In this document: in pieces, positions 13,120-20,832 of the stretch
Layout of the letters: every line of letters starts with the position of its first letter
Position numbering within the stretch: the stretch's first letter is position 1
Source of the DNA: Thermoflexus sp040289485
GTDB taxonomy: Bacteria > Chloroflexota > Anaerolineae > Thermoflexales > Thermoflexaceae
Reading direction: 5' to 3'
NCBI RefSeq assembly: GCF_040289485.1
Contig: NZ_PSLG01000018.1
Location: forward strand, 1 to 34,863
DNA length: 34,863 nt
Notes under the pieces: model-generated
The model's database searches: none
What the model was told of the DNA's origin: nothing
What the model saw: the letters and a program-made list of their open reading frames with translations, nothing else
Position numbers and translations under genes: made by a program

Positions 13120-15369
13120 ATGGGCGTGGGACGCCGATGGATCCGCTGGGCCGGCGCGGGGCTCTTCTTCCTCTTCCTCGCGCTTTTCCTGCTGGCGGCG
13201 TTCTGGCCGGTTCCCCCGGACCGGCCGCCCGGCGGGTGGGCGGACGGGATGCCCGGGGCCGCCGGGGCGCTGCGCCGGCCGTTTCCCCCGATGCCGATCC
13301 CCCCGGACAACCCGCAAACCCCTGAGAAGGCTGAACTGGGCCGTCTGCTGTTCTACGATCCCATCCTCTCGGGGGACCGCAGCCGCTCGTGTGCCACGTG
13401 CCACCATCCCGACCTGGGCTTCGCCGACGGGAAGGGGCGCTCCATCGGCGCCGACGGCCGCCCGATGCGCCGGGGGGCGCCGACCCTGTGGAACGTAGGC
13501 TACCTGCGGCGCCTCTTCTGGGACGGGCGGGCATCCTCCCTGGAGGAAGCCGCCCGCCTCTCCCTCACCGATCCCCAGGAGATGGCGGGGCAACCGGAGC
13601 GCATGGTCCAGGCCCTCCGGGCGATCCCGGAATACCGGGAGCGGTTCGACCGGGCCTTCGGGGGCCGGGACGGATCGGCGGTGACTTTCGAGAACATCGC
13701 CAAGGCCATCGCCGCCTTTGAGCGCACGCTGGTCAGCCGCAACGCGCCTTTCGACCGCTTCGCGGCCGGTGACCCCACCGCCCTCACCCCGGCCCAGCGC
13801 CGGGGCCTCAACCTCTTCCGCTCGGGGCGCACCCGCTGCTTCGAGTGCCACACCTTGCCCCTCTTCGGATCCTCGGACTTCCGGGTCATCGGGGTGCCCG
13901 ACCTCCCGGGAGAGCCGGCGGATCGCGGGCGGGCGGAGGTCACCGGATCGCCCCGCGACGAACGGGCCTTCAAGGTGCCGACCCTGCGCAACATCGCCCT
14001 GACCGCCCCCTATATGCACAACGGGGTCTTCGCCACCCTGGAGGAGGTCATCGATTTTTACAAGGACGGGGGCGGCCGCGGGCGGGGGATGGACCTCCCG
14101 AACCTGGACGCGAAGATCCAGCCGTTCCGCCTGAGCCCGGAGGAGCGGGCCGACCTGGTCGCCTTCCTCTACGCGCTGACCGACGAGTCGAGCATGCCGC
14201 CGGTCCCTGAAGCCGTGCCCTCGGGCCTCCCGGTGGTCCCCCGGCTGGAGAACCCCGGCCGGGCGCGGGCGGCCCGCTTCAACGTCGGCGCCCAGGGCGC
14301 CCCCGAGCCGCCCCGCGCGCCCCAGACCTGGGTGGTCCGGCCCGGCGAGTCCATCCAAGCGGTGCTGGATCGGACCGGCCCCGGCGACACGGTCCTGATC
14401 GAGCCGGGCGTGTATTTCGAAGCCCTGGTGGTGGAGACGGAGCACCTCACGCTGCGGGGGATCTCCCGGGACGGCCAGCGGCCGGTCCTCGACGGCCGGA
14501 ACGTGCTCGGGGACGGGATCGTCGCCGCCCGCGACGGCTTCACCGTCGAGAACCTCGTCGTCCGCAACTACACCAACAACGGCATCGTGGTGCCGGGAGC
14601 GCGGGGCGTCGTCATCCGAGATGTGGTGGCAGAGAACACGGGGGCCTACGGCGTATATCCGGTGGGCTGCGAGGACATCCTCGTCGAGCGGGTGTTGGCC
14701 ACCGGGGCGTGGGACACCGGGATCTACATCGGCCAGTCCCGCAACGGGATCATCCGTGACAGCGAGGCTTACGGCAACGTCAGCGGGATCGAGGTGGAGA
14801 ACTCGGTGGCCATCACCGTGGAGAACAACTACGTGCATGATAACACAGCCGGCGTGCTGGTCTTCGTGTTGCCCAACCTGGAGTCCAAGGTCGGCTTCCG
14901 CAACCGCATCGTCGGCAACCGCATCGTCCACAACAACGGGCCCAACTTCGCCAAGCCGGGGGCCATCGTGGGGAACGTGCCCTCGGGGACCGGCATCCTG
15001 ATCATGGCCGCCGACGAGACCGAGGTGACGGGCAACGAGGTCCGGGACAACGCCTCCTTCGGCATCGCGGTGGTGGGGCTGTACCAGGTCTTCCCCAAGG
15101 GCACGGCCTTCGATGTGGGGGCCATCCCGGAGCGAAACTGGATCCACGACAACCATCTGGTCCACAACGGGTTCAACCCGGACCCGAAGGTGCGGGCGGC
15201 CGGGCTGCCCGGGGCGGACCTGTTGTGGGACGCCAGCGGATGGGATAATCTGTGGCGGGAGCGGGGAGCCCGGGCCTTCCCGCCGCTCCTCCCGGGCCCG
15301 GAGTGGCCCGGGCCGGTGCGGCGGGCCTACTGGCGCCTGCTGAACCTGCTGGTCCGCCTCCTCGGCTGA
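13120..15369 (+). CDS. Di-heme cytochrome c peroxidase-like domain fused to a right-handed beta-helix domain
   Basis: This 749-residue exported or membrane-anchored protein joins two folds. Residues 12-29 are a hydrophobic signal or anchor. Residues about 65-375 are a bacterial cytochrome c peroxidase/MauG-like domain with two heme sites, CATCHH (Cys91, Cys94, His95) and CFECH (Cys240, Cys243, His244). It also has WDGRASSLEEAARL, VPTLRNIALTAPYMHNGVFA and a closing helix LVAFLYALTD. After a Pro/Ala-rich linker, residues about 403-660 form a NosD/pectate-lyase-like beta-helix (GESIQAVLDRTGPGDTVLIE, then repeated GI-V-N-I turns and ENNYVHDN). The last 70 residues are unique. ATG at 13120 follows AAGGAGG. 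The substrate is unknown; it may oxidise or bind an extracellular polymer. Both halves are firmly recognised; the role of the pair is open. Confidence 0.85.
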   Translation: MGVGRRWIRWAGAGLFFLFLALFLLAAFWPVPPDRPPGGWADGMPGAAGALRRPFPPMPIPPDNPQTPEKAELGRLLFYDPILSGDRSRSCATCHHPDLGFADGKGRSIGADGRPMRRGAPTLWNVGYLRRLFWDGRASSLEEAARLSLTDPQEMAGQPERMVQALRAIPEYRERFDRAFGGRDGSAVTFENIAKAIAAFERTLVSRNAPFDRFAAGDPTALTPAQRRGLNLFRSGRTRCFECHTLPLFGSSDFRVIGVPDLPGEPADRGRAEVTGSPRDERAFKVPTLRNIALTAPYMHNGVFATLEEVIDFYKDGGGRGRGMDLPNLDAKIQPFRLSPEERADLVAFLYALTDESSMPPVPEAVPSGLPVVPRLENPGRARAARFNVGAQGAPEPPRAPQTWVVRPGESIQAVLDRTGPGDTVLIEPGVYFEALVVETEHLTLRGISRDGQRPVLDGRNVLGDGIVAARDGFTVENLVVRNYTNNGIVVPGARGVVIRDVVAENTGAYGVYPVGCEDILVERVLATGAWDTGIYIGQSRNGIIRDSEAYGNVSGIEVENSVAITVENNYVHDNTAGVLVFVLPNLESKVGFRNRIVGNRIVHNNGPNFAKPGAIVGNVPSGTGILIMAADETEVTGNEVRDNASFGIAVVGLYQVFPKGTAFDVGAIPERNWIHDNHLVHNGFNPDPKVRAAGLPGADLLWDASGWDNLWRERGARAFPPLLPGPEWPGPVRRAYWRLLNLLVRLLG

Positions 15370-15421
15370 TCCGTCACCGCCCCATCCGTGGGGATCGCCG
15401 GAGCGCCCTCCGGGGGTGGAG

Positions 15422-16186
15422 ATGCCTTACCAAGAGGTGGGGACGGAACGCCTGTATTATGCCCAGCATGCCGACCTGGAGGCCCGCCACTTCGTGATCC
15501 TGATCCACGGGGCCGGGGAATCCCACCTGATCTGGCCGGAGGCGCTGCGGAACCTGAGCGGGGCCGTCGTCTACGCCTTGGACCTGCCCGGCCACGGCCG
15601 CTCCTCCGGCCAGGGCCGGTCCTCCATCGCCGCCTACGCCCAGGTGGTGGTGGACTGGATGTCGGCCGTGGGCCTCCCCCGGGCGGTTTGGGTCGGCCAC
15701 TCGATGGGCGGCGCCATCGCTCAGTGGGCGGCCCTCCACCATCCGGAACGGGTGGCCGCCCTGGTGCTGATCGCCACCGGGGCACGGCTGCGGGTGAGCC
15801 CCGAGATCCTGGAAGGCCTGCGGAAGGACTTTCAGCGGACGGTGGACCGCATCACCGAGTGGGCCTGGGGGGTCTCGCCGCCGGCCCGATGGGTGGAGAA
15901 CACCCGCCATCTGTTGTTGAGCACCGACCCGGCGCTGGTCGAGGGCGATTACCGCGCCTGCGATGCCTTCGACGTGATGGACCGGCTGGGGGAGATCCGG
16001 GTCCCCACGCTGGTCATCGGGGGGACGGCCGATCGGATGACGCCCATCAAATACGCGGAGTATCTGGCAGCCCATATCCCGGGGGCCCGGCTGGTGCGGG
16101 TGGAAGGGGCCGGCCATATGGTGATGCTGGAGCAGCCAGAGGTCGTGGCGGCGGCCATCCGGGACTTCCTGGCTGGGTTGGGGTGA
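15422..16186 (+). CDS. Alpha/beta-fold hydrolase
   Basis: This is a cytoplasmic hydrolase of the alpha/beta superfamily, 254 residues. The catalytic triad is visible: Ser94 in the nucleophile elbow VGHSMGG, Asp204 in GGTADRMTP and His232 in GAGHMVMLEQP. The oxyanion region is LIHGAGES near residue 28, and a lid insertion lies around residues 128-185. It looks most like the esterase/MhpC-type group. ATG at 15422 follows a GGGGGTGGAG stretch; a GTG six bases upstream is possible. It lies 52 bases after the peroxidase fusion and 12 bases before acpS, so it is probably part of the same row. The substrate cannot be told from sequence. Confidence 0.85.
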   Translation: MPYQEVGTERLYYAQHADLEARHFVILIHGAGESHLIWPEALRNLSGAVVYALDLPGHGRSSGQGRSSIAAYAQVVVDWMSAVGLPRAVWVGHSMGGAIAQWAALHHPERVAALVLIATGARLRVSPEILEGLRKDFQRTVDRITEWAWGVSPPARWVENTRHLLLSTDPALVEGDYRACDAFDVMDRLGEIRVPTLVIGGTADRMTPIKYAEYLAAHIPGARLVRVEGAGHMVMLEQPEVVAAAIRDFLAGLG

Positions 16187-16198
16187 GGGAAACCGACG

Positions 16199-16585
16199 AT
16201 GGGCACAGTAGCCATCGGGATCGATATCATCGAGATCCGGCGGGTGGAGCGGGCGCTGGCCCGCTTCGGGGAGCGTTTCCTGCAACGGGTGTTCACGCCG
16301 GGGGAACGCCAGGCCTGCCGCGGGCGCGTCGGGGAATATGCCGCCCGCTTCGCGGCCAAGGAGGCGGTGGCCAAGGCCCTGGGGGTCGGCTTGCGTCTGA
16401 TGGCCCGGGAGGGCATCGGGTTCCACGACGTAGAGATCCTGCCCGACCATCGCGGGCAGCCCCACGTCCACCTCCGGGGCTGGGCCGCGGAACGCGCCCG
16501 CGTGCTGGGCCTGAGGCAGTGGGCGGTGAGCATGACCCACGACGGCGGCTTCGCCATCGCTGTGGTGGTCTCCACCGGAATGTAG
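16199..16585 (+). CDS. acpS: Holo-[acyl-carrier-protein] synthase
   Basis: Transfers 4'-phosphopantetheine from CoA to acyl carrier protein, activating it for fatty-acid synthesis. The magnesium-binding residues are Asp9 in GIDIIEIRRVERAL and Glu55 in RFAAKEAVAKAL. Further landmarks are FLQRVFTPGER near residue 28 and the end SMTHDGGFAIAVVV. The length of 128 residues is typical. It starts 12 bases after the hydrolase stop, and the ureohydrolase follows 28 bases later. The FabF and FabH that use its product are encoded on the other strand in this window. Confidence 0.93.
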   Translation: MGTVAIGIDIIEIRRVERALARFGERFLQRVFTPGERQACRGRVGEYAARFAAKEAVAKALGVGLRLMAREGIGFHDVEILPDHRGQPHVHLRGWAAERARVLGLRQWAVSMTHDGGFAIAVVVSTGM

Positions 16586-16613
16586 GCGCCCGGATCGGGA
16601 GGATGCCCCGGCG

Positions 16614-17585
16614 ATGATGCCCTCCCTGCCCTGGCTGCGCCCCCTCGAGCACTCCCCCGTCCCCCCAGACCCGCGGGACGTGCGGGTGGAGGACTTGCGC
16701 ACGTCGGATCCCGCCGCTGCCTCCGTGGCCCTGGTCGGCGTCCCCTTCGACACCGCGGTGATCGGCCGGCGGGGGGCGCGGGAGGCCCCAGCGGCCATCC
16801 GGCGCGCCCTTTACCGGATGACCGCCTTCGACCTGGAGAGCGGGGTGGACCTCGCGGAGGGCCTGCGCCTGGTGGACCTGGGGGACGTCGCCGTGGTGCA
16901 CACGGACCCCCGGGAGACCGACCGACGGGTCCGCGAGGTGATCGCCGGCGTCGCCCGCATGGGCCTGCGCCCCCTGATCCTGGGCGGCGATCACAGCCTC
17001 TCCTTCGCCACCATCAGCGGCCTCGTCGCGGGATGGGGCGGCCGGCCCGTGGGGGTGATCCAGTTCGACGCCCACCACGACCTGCGGGAGCCGCTGGAGG
17101 GGGAGATCACCAGCGGCACGCCCTTCCGGCGCCTCATCGAGGGCGGCATCCTGGAGGGCCGCCATCTGGTCCAGATCGGCCTGGCCGGGGGGCGCAACAG
17201 CCGCGCCTACGCCGAGGCGGCGCGGCGGTTCGGCATCCTCACCGTGACGGCTATGCAGGTCCATCGATCGGATCTGGAGGCACTGGCAGAACAGGCGCTG
17301 GAGCGGGCCCTGGCGGGGACCGTCGGCTTCTTCCTCAGTTTCGATATGGACGTGTTCGACCCGGCCTACGCACCGGGGGTCTCGGCGCCCACCCCAGGCG
17401 GCCTCACGGCGGTCCAGGGCCTGAGGCTGGTCCAGCGCCTGGCCGCCCATCCGGCGTGCCTGGGGATGGATTTGGTGGAAACCGCCCCGCCCCTGGACCC
17501 GGACGGGCGGACGGTGGCCCTGGCGGCAGCCGTGGCCTACGCCTTCCTGGTAGGCCAGGCCCAGGCCCACCCGCAAATGCCCTGA
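16614..17585 (+). CDS. Ureohydrolase, formimidoylglutamase or agmatinase type
   Basis: This is the second arginase-superfamily enzyme in the window. The binuclear metal ligands are present: His127 in GGDHS, Asp152, His154 and Asp156 in DAHHD, and Asp244 and Asp246 in SFDMDVFDP. The loop after the second motif reads SGTPFRRLIEGGILEGRHL, then VQIGLAGGRNSRAYAEAA. This resembles formimidoylglutamases (HutG, histidine breakdown) more than biosynthetic agmatinases, but no other hut gene is nearby. Length is 323 residues with a roughly 30-residue N-terminal extension; ATGs stand at 16614 and 16617. It ends the plus-strand row and converges with the M23 peptidase. Substrate choice between formimidoylglutamate, agmatine and a related guanidine is unresolved. 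Confidence 0.8.
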   Translation: MMPSLPWLRPLEHSPVPPDPRDVRVEDLRTSDPAAASVALVGVPFDTAVIGRRGAREAPAAIRRALYRMTAFDLESGVDLAEGLRLVDLGDVAVVHTDPRETDRRVREVIAGVARMGLRPLILGGDHSLSFATISGLVAGWGGRPVGVIQFDAHHDLREPLEGEITSGTPFRRLIEGGILEGRHLVQIGLAGGRNSRAYAEAARRFGILTVTAMQVHRSDLEALAEQALERALAGTVGFFLSFDMDVFDPAYAPGVSAPTPGGLTAVQGLRLVQRLAAHPACLGMDLVETAPPLDPDGRTVALAAAVAYAFLVGQAQAHPQMP

Positions 17586-17613
17586 CGGCCTCCACCAAGG
17601 GCCGCAGGGGGAA

Positions 17614-17646
17614 CCTCCCGCCGCGAAGGACGGCGGCTACGGGAGG
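17614..17646. terminator. Hairpin between convergent genes
   Basis: CCTCCCG (17614-17620) pairs with CGGGAGG (17640-17646), and the stem continues with CCG against CGG after a small bulge. It spans the stop of the M23 peptidase and lies just after the ureohydrolase stop, so it could end transcription from both sides. There is no clear T-run on either strand, so intrinsic termination is only possible, not certain. Confidence 0.4.
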
Positions 17647-18851
17647 GCCTCCTCCACCCACTGACGGGGATCTACCGGCACGCCCCGCACCCGGATCTCC
17701 CAGTGCAGGTGGGCGCCGGTGGAGAGGCCGGTGTTCCCCACATACCCCAGCAGATCCCCCGCCTGCACCCGCTGGCCCGGCCGCACCGCGATGGCGCTCA
17801 GGTGCCAGTAGCCGCTGCACACCCCCCACCCGTGGCGCAGGATCACGGCGTTCCCCCGCACCACCAGGGTTTCCGCCAGGGCCACCTCCCCGGCGGCCGG
17901 GGCATACACCGGCGTCCCCACCGTGCCCCGCAGGTCCAGCCCCTCGTGGTAACTGGCATACGGGCCCCCGTTGTAGGAGCGACGGGTGCCGAAGGCCGAG
18001 GTGACAACGGGGTTCGCCACCGGATACCGGAAGGGGCCCGACCAGCGGCGCTCCGGCTCGAAGGGGAGGCACGCCCCCAGCACCTTCTCCCGCTCCTCCC
18101 GAACCAACCGGGGGTCCAGGAGGTTCTGCCGATCCGGCGGCAAGGAGATGGCCTCCCGCGCATAACCCCCCGCCGCCACCCGGATGGAAAGGGTCGCCCG
18201 CGCCGTCTGGCCCGCGGGGGTGCGCGCGGTGAGGACCAGGGGATAGACGCCGGGGGCCTGCATCGCCGGGACGGCCAGTAGCCCCACCGCCCCTTCCGCC
18301 GTCGCGGCCAGCGGGAAGGTCACCCCCAGGAAGTCCGCCTGGACCGCCGCCGGATGCTGCAGCCGGACCCGCACCGGGAAGGCCCGGCCTTGGACCGCCG
18401 CTCCGGGGCCCACCTGGATCTCGGCGAAGGGGGCCGGCCAGGCCGAGGCTTCCCCGGGGGCCTCTTCCGGGATCCGCAGGACCTGGCCCACGAAGATCCG
18501 CTGGGGGTTGGAGAGGCCGTTGAGGGCCATCAGCCGATCCACCGTGGTCCCGTAGCGCACGGCGATGCGAAAGAGGGTCTCCCCGGGCTGCACCACGTGG
18601 ATCCGACCCGGGCGGGGAGACGGGGCGACGGTGGGGATCATCAGGACCTGGCCCACATAGATGAGATGGGGGTTCACCAGGCCGTTGGCGGCGGCCAGCG
18701 CCTCCACCGTCGTTCCGAAGCGGGCGGCGATGCGGGTGAGGGTGTCCCCCGGCTGCACCGTGTAGCGGATCGGCTCCTGGGCCTGGACCCGATGGGCCAG
18801 GGCCAGGGCGATCGCCAGGCCCATCAAGATCCTCCAGCCTCCGCGCGCCAT
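17637..18851 (-). CDS. Exported LysM-M23 metallopeptidase
   Basis: This is a cell-wall-binding peptidase of 404 residues. A signal peptide (1-24) is followed by two LysM domains, RYTVQPGDTLTRIAARFGTT (about 28-73) and IHVVQPGETLFRIAVRYGTT (about 83-127), which bind glycan. A beta-sandwich-like linker with no recognised motif spans about 145-235. The M23 domain (about 275-400) has its zinc ligands in YHEGLDLRG, YWHLS and the HxH of HLHWEIRV, so it is predicted to be active, cutting peptidoglycan peptides or acting in wall remodelling. The ATG at 18851 follows GGGAGGTG and overlaps the end of the DUF192 gene by 28 bases, showing tight coupling to the mazG-DUF192 pair. Confidence 0.9.
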   Translation of the reverse strand: MARGGWRILMGLAIALALAHRVQAQEPIRYTVQPGDTLTRIAARFGTTVEALAAANGLVNPHLIYVGQVLMIPTVAPSPRPGRIHVVQPGETLFRIAVRYGTTVDRLMALNGLSNPQRIFVGQVLRIPEEAPGEASAWPAPFAEIQVGPGAAVQGRAFPVRVRLQHPAAVQADFLGVTFPLAATAEGAVGLLAVPAMQAPGVYPLVLTARTPAGQTARATLSIRVAAGGYAREAISLPPDRQNLLDPRLVREEREKVLGACLPFEPERRWSGPFRYPVANPVVTSAFGTRRSYNGGPYASYHEGLDLRGTVGTPVYAPAAGEVALAETLVVRGNAVILRHGWGVCSGYWHLSAIAVRPGQRVQAGDLLGYVGNTGLSTGAHLHWEIRVRGVPVDPRQWVEEALP

Positions 18852-19201
18852 GTCCACACCTCCCCCACGCGGGCGTGGGCCAACAGATCCACCGGCCCTT
18901 CGATCAGGTAACGGGCCGGGGCGGGAGGGATGTAGATCCGAAAGGGCCGGGCCTCCACCGCGTGCAGGATGCGGCCCGCCCCATCCAGCCAGACGGCGGC
19001 GATCGGGAAGAACACGAAAAACATATGGATGGCTGTCCCCAGGCGGCCCGGCCGCGGGAAGACGAAGAGCAACCCGTCGCCCTCGGGCAGGGATCGGCGG
19101 AACATCAGCCCCCTTCCCCGGCAGGCGAGGGAACGACAGAGGCGCAGCCGGGCCAGCGGGCGCCCCGCGGCGTCGCACAGCAGCACCCGGGGGGCCTTCA
19201 C
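18824..19201 (-). CDS. DUF192 family protein
   Basis: This 125-residue protein matches DUF192, a small beta-barrel family of unknown biochemical role. Visible family text is the opening LCDAAGRPLARLRLCRSLAC, GRGLMFRRSLPEGDGLLFVF and IHMFFVFFPIAAVWLD, and the closing RYLIEGPVDL. The start is GTG at 19201, whose bases overlap the mazG stop as GTGA, a classic translational-coupling signal. Its own end overlaps the M23 peptidase start by 28 bases. Many family members have a signal peptide; this one does not, so it is probably cytoplasmic. Confidence 0.85.
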   Translation of the reverse strand: MKAPRVLLCDAAGRPLARLRLCRSLACRGRGLMFRRSLPEGDGLLFVFPRPGRLGTAIHMFFVFFPIAAVWLDGAGRILHAVEARPFRIYIPPAPARYLIEGPVDLLAHARVGEVWTWRAEAGGS

Positions 19202-20655
19202 CGGCCCTCGTCGGCGGTCTCGGCCTTCGCCTGTCGCCACAGGTCCTCCATCTCCTCGGGGGAGAGGGTCGCGAGGGAACGGCCCCGGGCGGCGGCGAGG
19301 GCCTCCAGCCGCCGGAACCGCCGGGCGAAGCGGGCGTTGGCCTCCCGCAGCGCCGCCTCGGGGTCCATCCCCCAGTGGCGGGCCAGTTGCGCCAGGGTGA
19401 AGAGCAGGTCCCCCAACTCGGCAGCGCGGCGAACCGGGTCCTCAGCGGCGGCGATCTCCCGGAGCTCCTCCACGACCTTGTCCAGCACCCCCTTGGCGTC
19501 GTCCCAATCGAACTTCAGCCGGGCGGCCCGCTCGCCGTAGGCGACCGCCTGGGCCAGGGCCGGAAGCCCCTTCGGCACCCCATCCAAGGTAGAGGCCCCC
19601 TGCCCCCGTTCCGCCTTCTCCCGTTGCTTGATCTGCTCCCAGTTCTCCAGCACCTGGCGGACGCCGCTGACTTTCACCTCGCCGAACACGTGGGGGTGGC
19701 GGCGGCGGATCTTCTCGTTCACGTAGGCGATCACCTCGGCCATAGTGAACTCGCCGCTCTCCACGGCGATCTGGCTGTGGAAGACGATCTGGAGCAGCAG
19801 ATCCCCCAGTTCCTCTTTCAGGCGGGCCACGTCCTCCGCGTCCAGAGCCTCCAGGACCTCGTAGGCTTCCTCCAGGAGGTTGGCCCGCAGGCTCCGGTGG
19901 GTCTGCTCCCGATCCCACGGGCATCCTTCCGGGGAGCGCAGATGGGCGATGGTGTCCTGGAAGGTCTCGAAAGCCCCGGGGCGGGCCAGGGGCGGCACAT
20001 AAAGGGCGGTCAGGGGCGTGAAATCCGAGCGGCGGTCCAGTTGATACAGCGGGAAGGTCTCCTGGCGGGCCTGCGGCAGCCCGGCCGCGTCGAGGAGGGT
20101 CACCGGGTGGTCCGGCGGATACTGGTTCAACAGCGTCAGTTTGACGTCGGCCGCCACCGCCCGGCTGTCCAACTGCGCGATGAGGGCGGGACGGTCGGGG
20201 TTCAGCGGGGGATGATACCGCTCGGCAAGTTCAAAGGCATCGGCAACCTGGAGGCCGTCCAAGGCATCGAGGCCCAAGCGCTCCAGGGCCACCTCGATGA
20301 AACTGAGGCCGTGGACGATGCGGACCGGGAGGCCGGCCTCGGCGGCCAGGGCCCGGATGCGGGCCACCGTGGCCTCTCCGACGAAGGGGGAGCCGGGGAC
20401 GGCATAGCAGATCCCTTCGGGGCGCCGCCCCAGGTCCACCACCGTCCGCGCGATCCGTTCGTAGACGGCCTCCAGGGTGGCCTCCTCCGCGTAGACCGCG
20501 TCGAAATCGTAGATGACCAGGTGGGGCGGCAAGGTCGCCACCGCCGGGTGCCGCCGGGTCCGCACGTAGATCTCCCGGAGCCCGTTCAGCACCTCTACGG
20601 CCTCCTGTGTCCAGTAGCGTGGGTCTCCCGGTCCCAGCCCCAACAGGATGATCAC
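19198..20655 (-). CDS. mazG: YabN-like fusion: SAM-dependent methylase-fold domain plus MazG nucleotide pyrophosphohydrolase
   Basis: This 485-residue fusion has an N-terminal tetrapyrrole-methylase-like domain (about 1-225; IILLGLGPGDPRYWT, YAVPGSPFVGEATV) and two MazG modules (about 230-485). MazG hydrolyses non-canonical or regulatory nucleoside triphosphates to monophosphates. The metal-binding ExxE-type motifs are visible in LLEEAYEVLEAL and KEELGDLLLQIVFH, and again in KVVEELREIAAAE and AELGDLLFTLAQLARHWG. The marker CPWDREQTHRSLRANLLEEA is diagnostic. The start is GTG at 20655 after GAGGGGAG. It leads a coupled trio with DUF192 and the M23 peptidase. Whether the methylase half is active is unknown; this arrangement is known from Bacillus YabN. 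Confidence 0.9.
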   Translation of the reverse strand: MIILLGLGPGDPRYWTQEAVEVLNGLREIYVRTRRHPAVATLPPHLVIYDFDAVYAEEATLEAVYERIARTVVDLGRRPEGICYAVPGSPFVGEATVARIRALAAEAGLPVRIVHGLSFIEVALERLGLDALDGLQVADAFELAERYHPPLNPDRPALIAQLDSRAVAADVKLTLLNQYPPDHPVTLLDAAGLPQARQETFPLYQLDRRSDFTPLTALYVPPLARPGAFETFQDTIAHLRSPEGCPWDREQTHRSLRANLLEEAYEVLEALDAEDVARLKEELGDLLLQIVFHSQIAVESGEFTMAEVIAYVNEKIRRRHPHVFGEVKVSGVRQVLENWEQIKQREKAERGQGASTLDGVPKGLPALAQAVAYGERAARLKFDWDDAKGVLDKVVEELREIAAAEDPVRRAAELGDLLFTLAQLARHWGMDPEAALREANARFARRFRRLEALAAARGRSLATLSPEEMEDLWRQAKAETADEGR

Positions 20656-20699
20656 CGCTCCCCTCGCCCGTCGGCGTCGGATGCCTGGTTCCGAGGATG

Positions 20700-20729
20700 A
20701 GGATAGCCGATTTCACGATGGAGGGCCAA
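20700..20729 (-). promoter_or_regulatory. Possible promoter of the mazG trio
   Basis: On the minus strand TTGGCC (20729-20724) is followed after 18 bases by TATCCT (20705-20700), each with two mismatches from consensus. It lies about 45 bases before the mazG GTG and is divergent from the prenyltransferase promoter. Confidence 0.35.
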
Positions 20730-20775
20730 CAGAACCCGGGGGCGCTCCGCCGGAAACCCGCCAGGCCGGGAGGGC

Positions 20776-20804
20776 TTGCGGACGCCGGCCCGCGGTGGTA
20801 TACA
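20776..20804 (+). promoter_or_regulatory. Promoter of the split-barrel/prenyltransferase gene
   Basis: TTGCGG (20776-20781), a 17-base spacer and TATACA (20799-20804) with an upstream TG (TGGTATACA) form a combined -35 and extended -10 promoter. It lies about 29 bases before the ATG. The TGGTATA core is shared with the promoters at 4832-4840 and 6057-6065. Confidence 0.65.
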
Positions 20805-20832
20805 TTGGGCCAAAACGAACCGGGAGGTGCCG

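Noticed and set aside
12805..15165. A 786-codon minus-strand open frame opposite the peroxidase/beta-helix gene
   Set aside because: No recognisable domain and biased composition; the plus strand has heme motifs and a good ribosome site.
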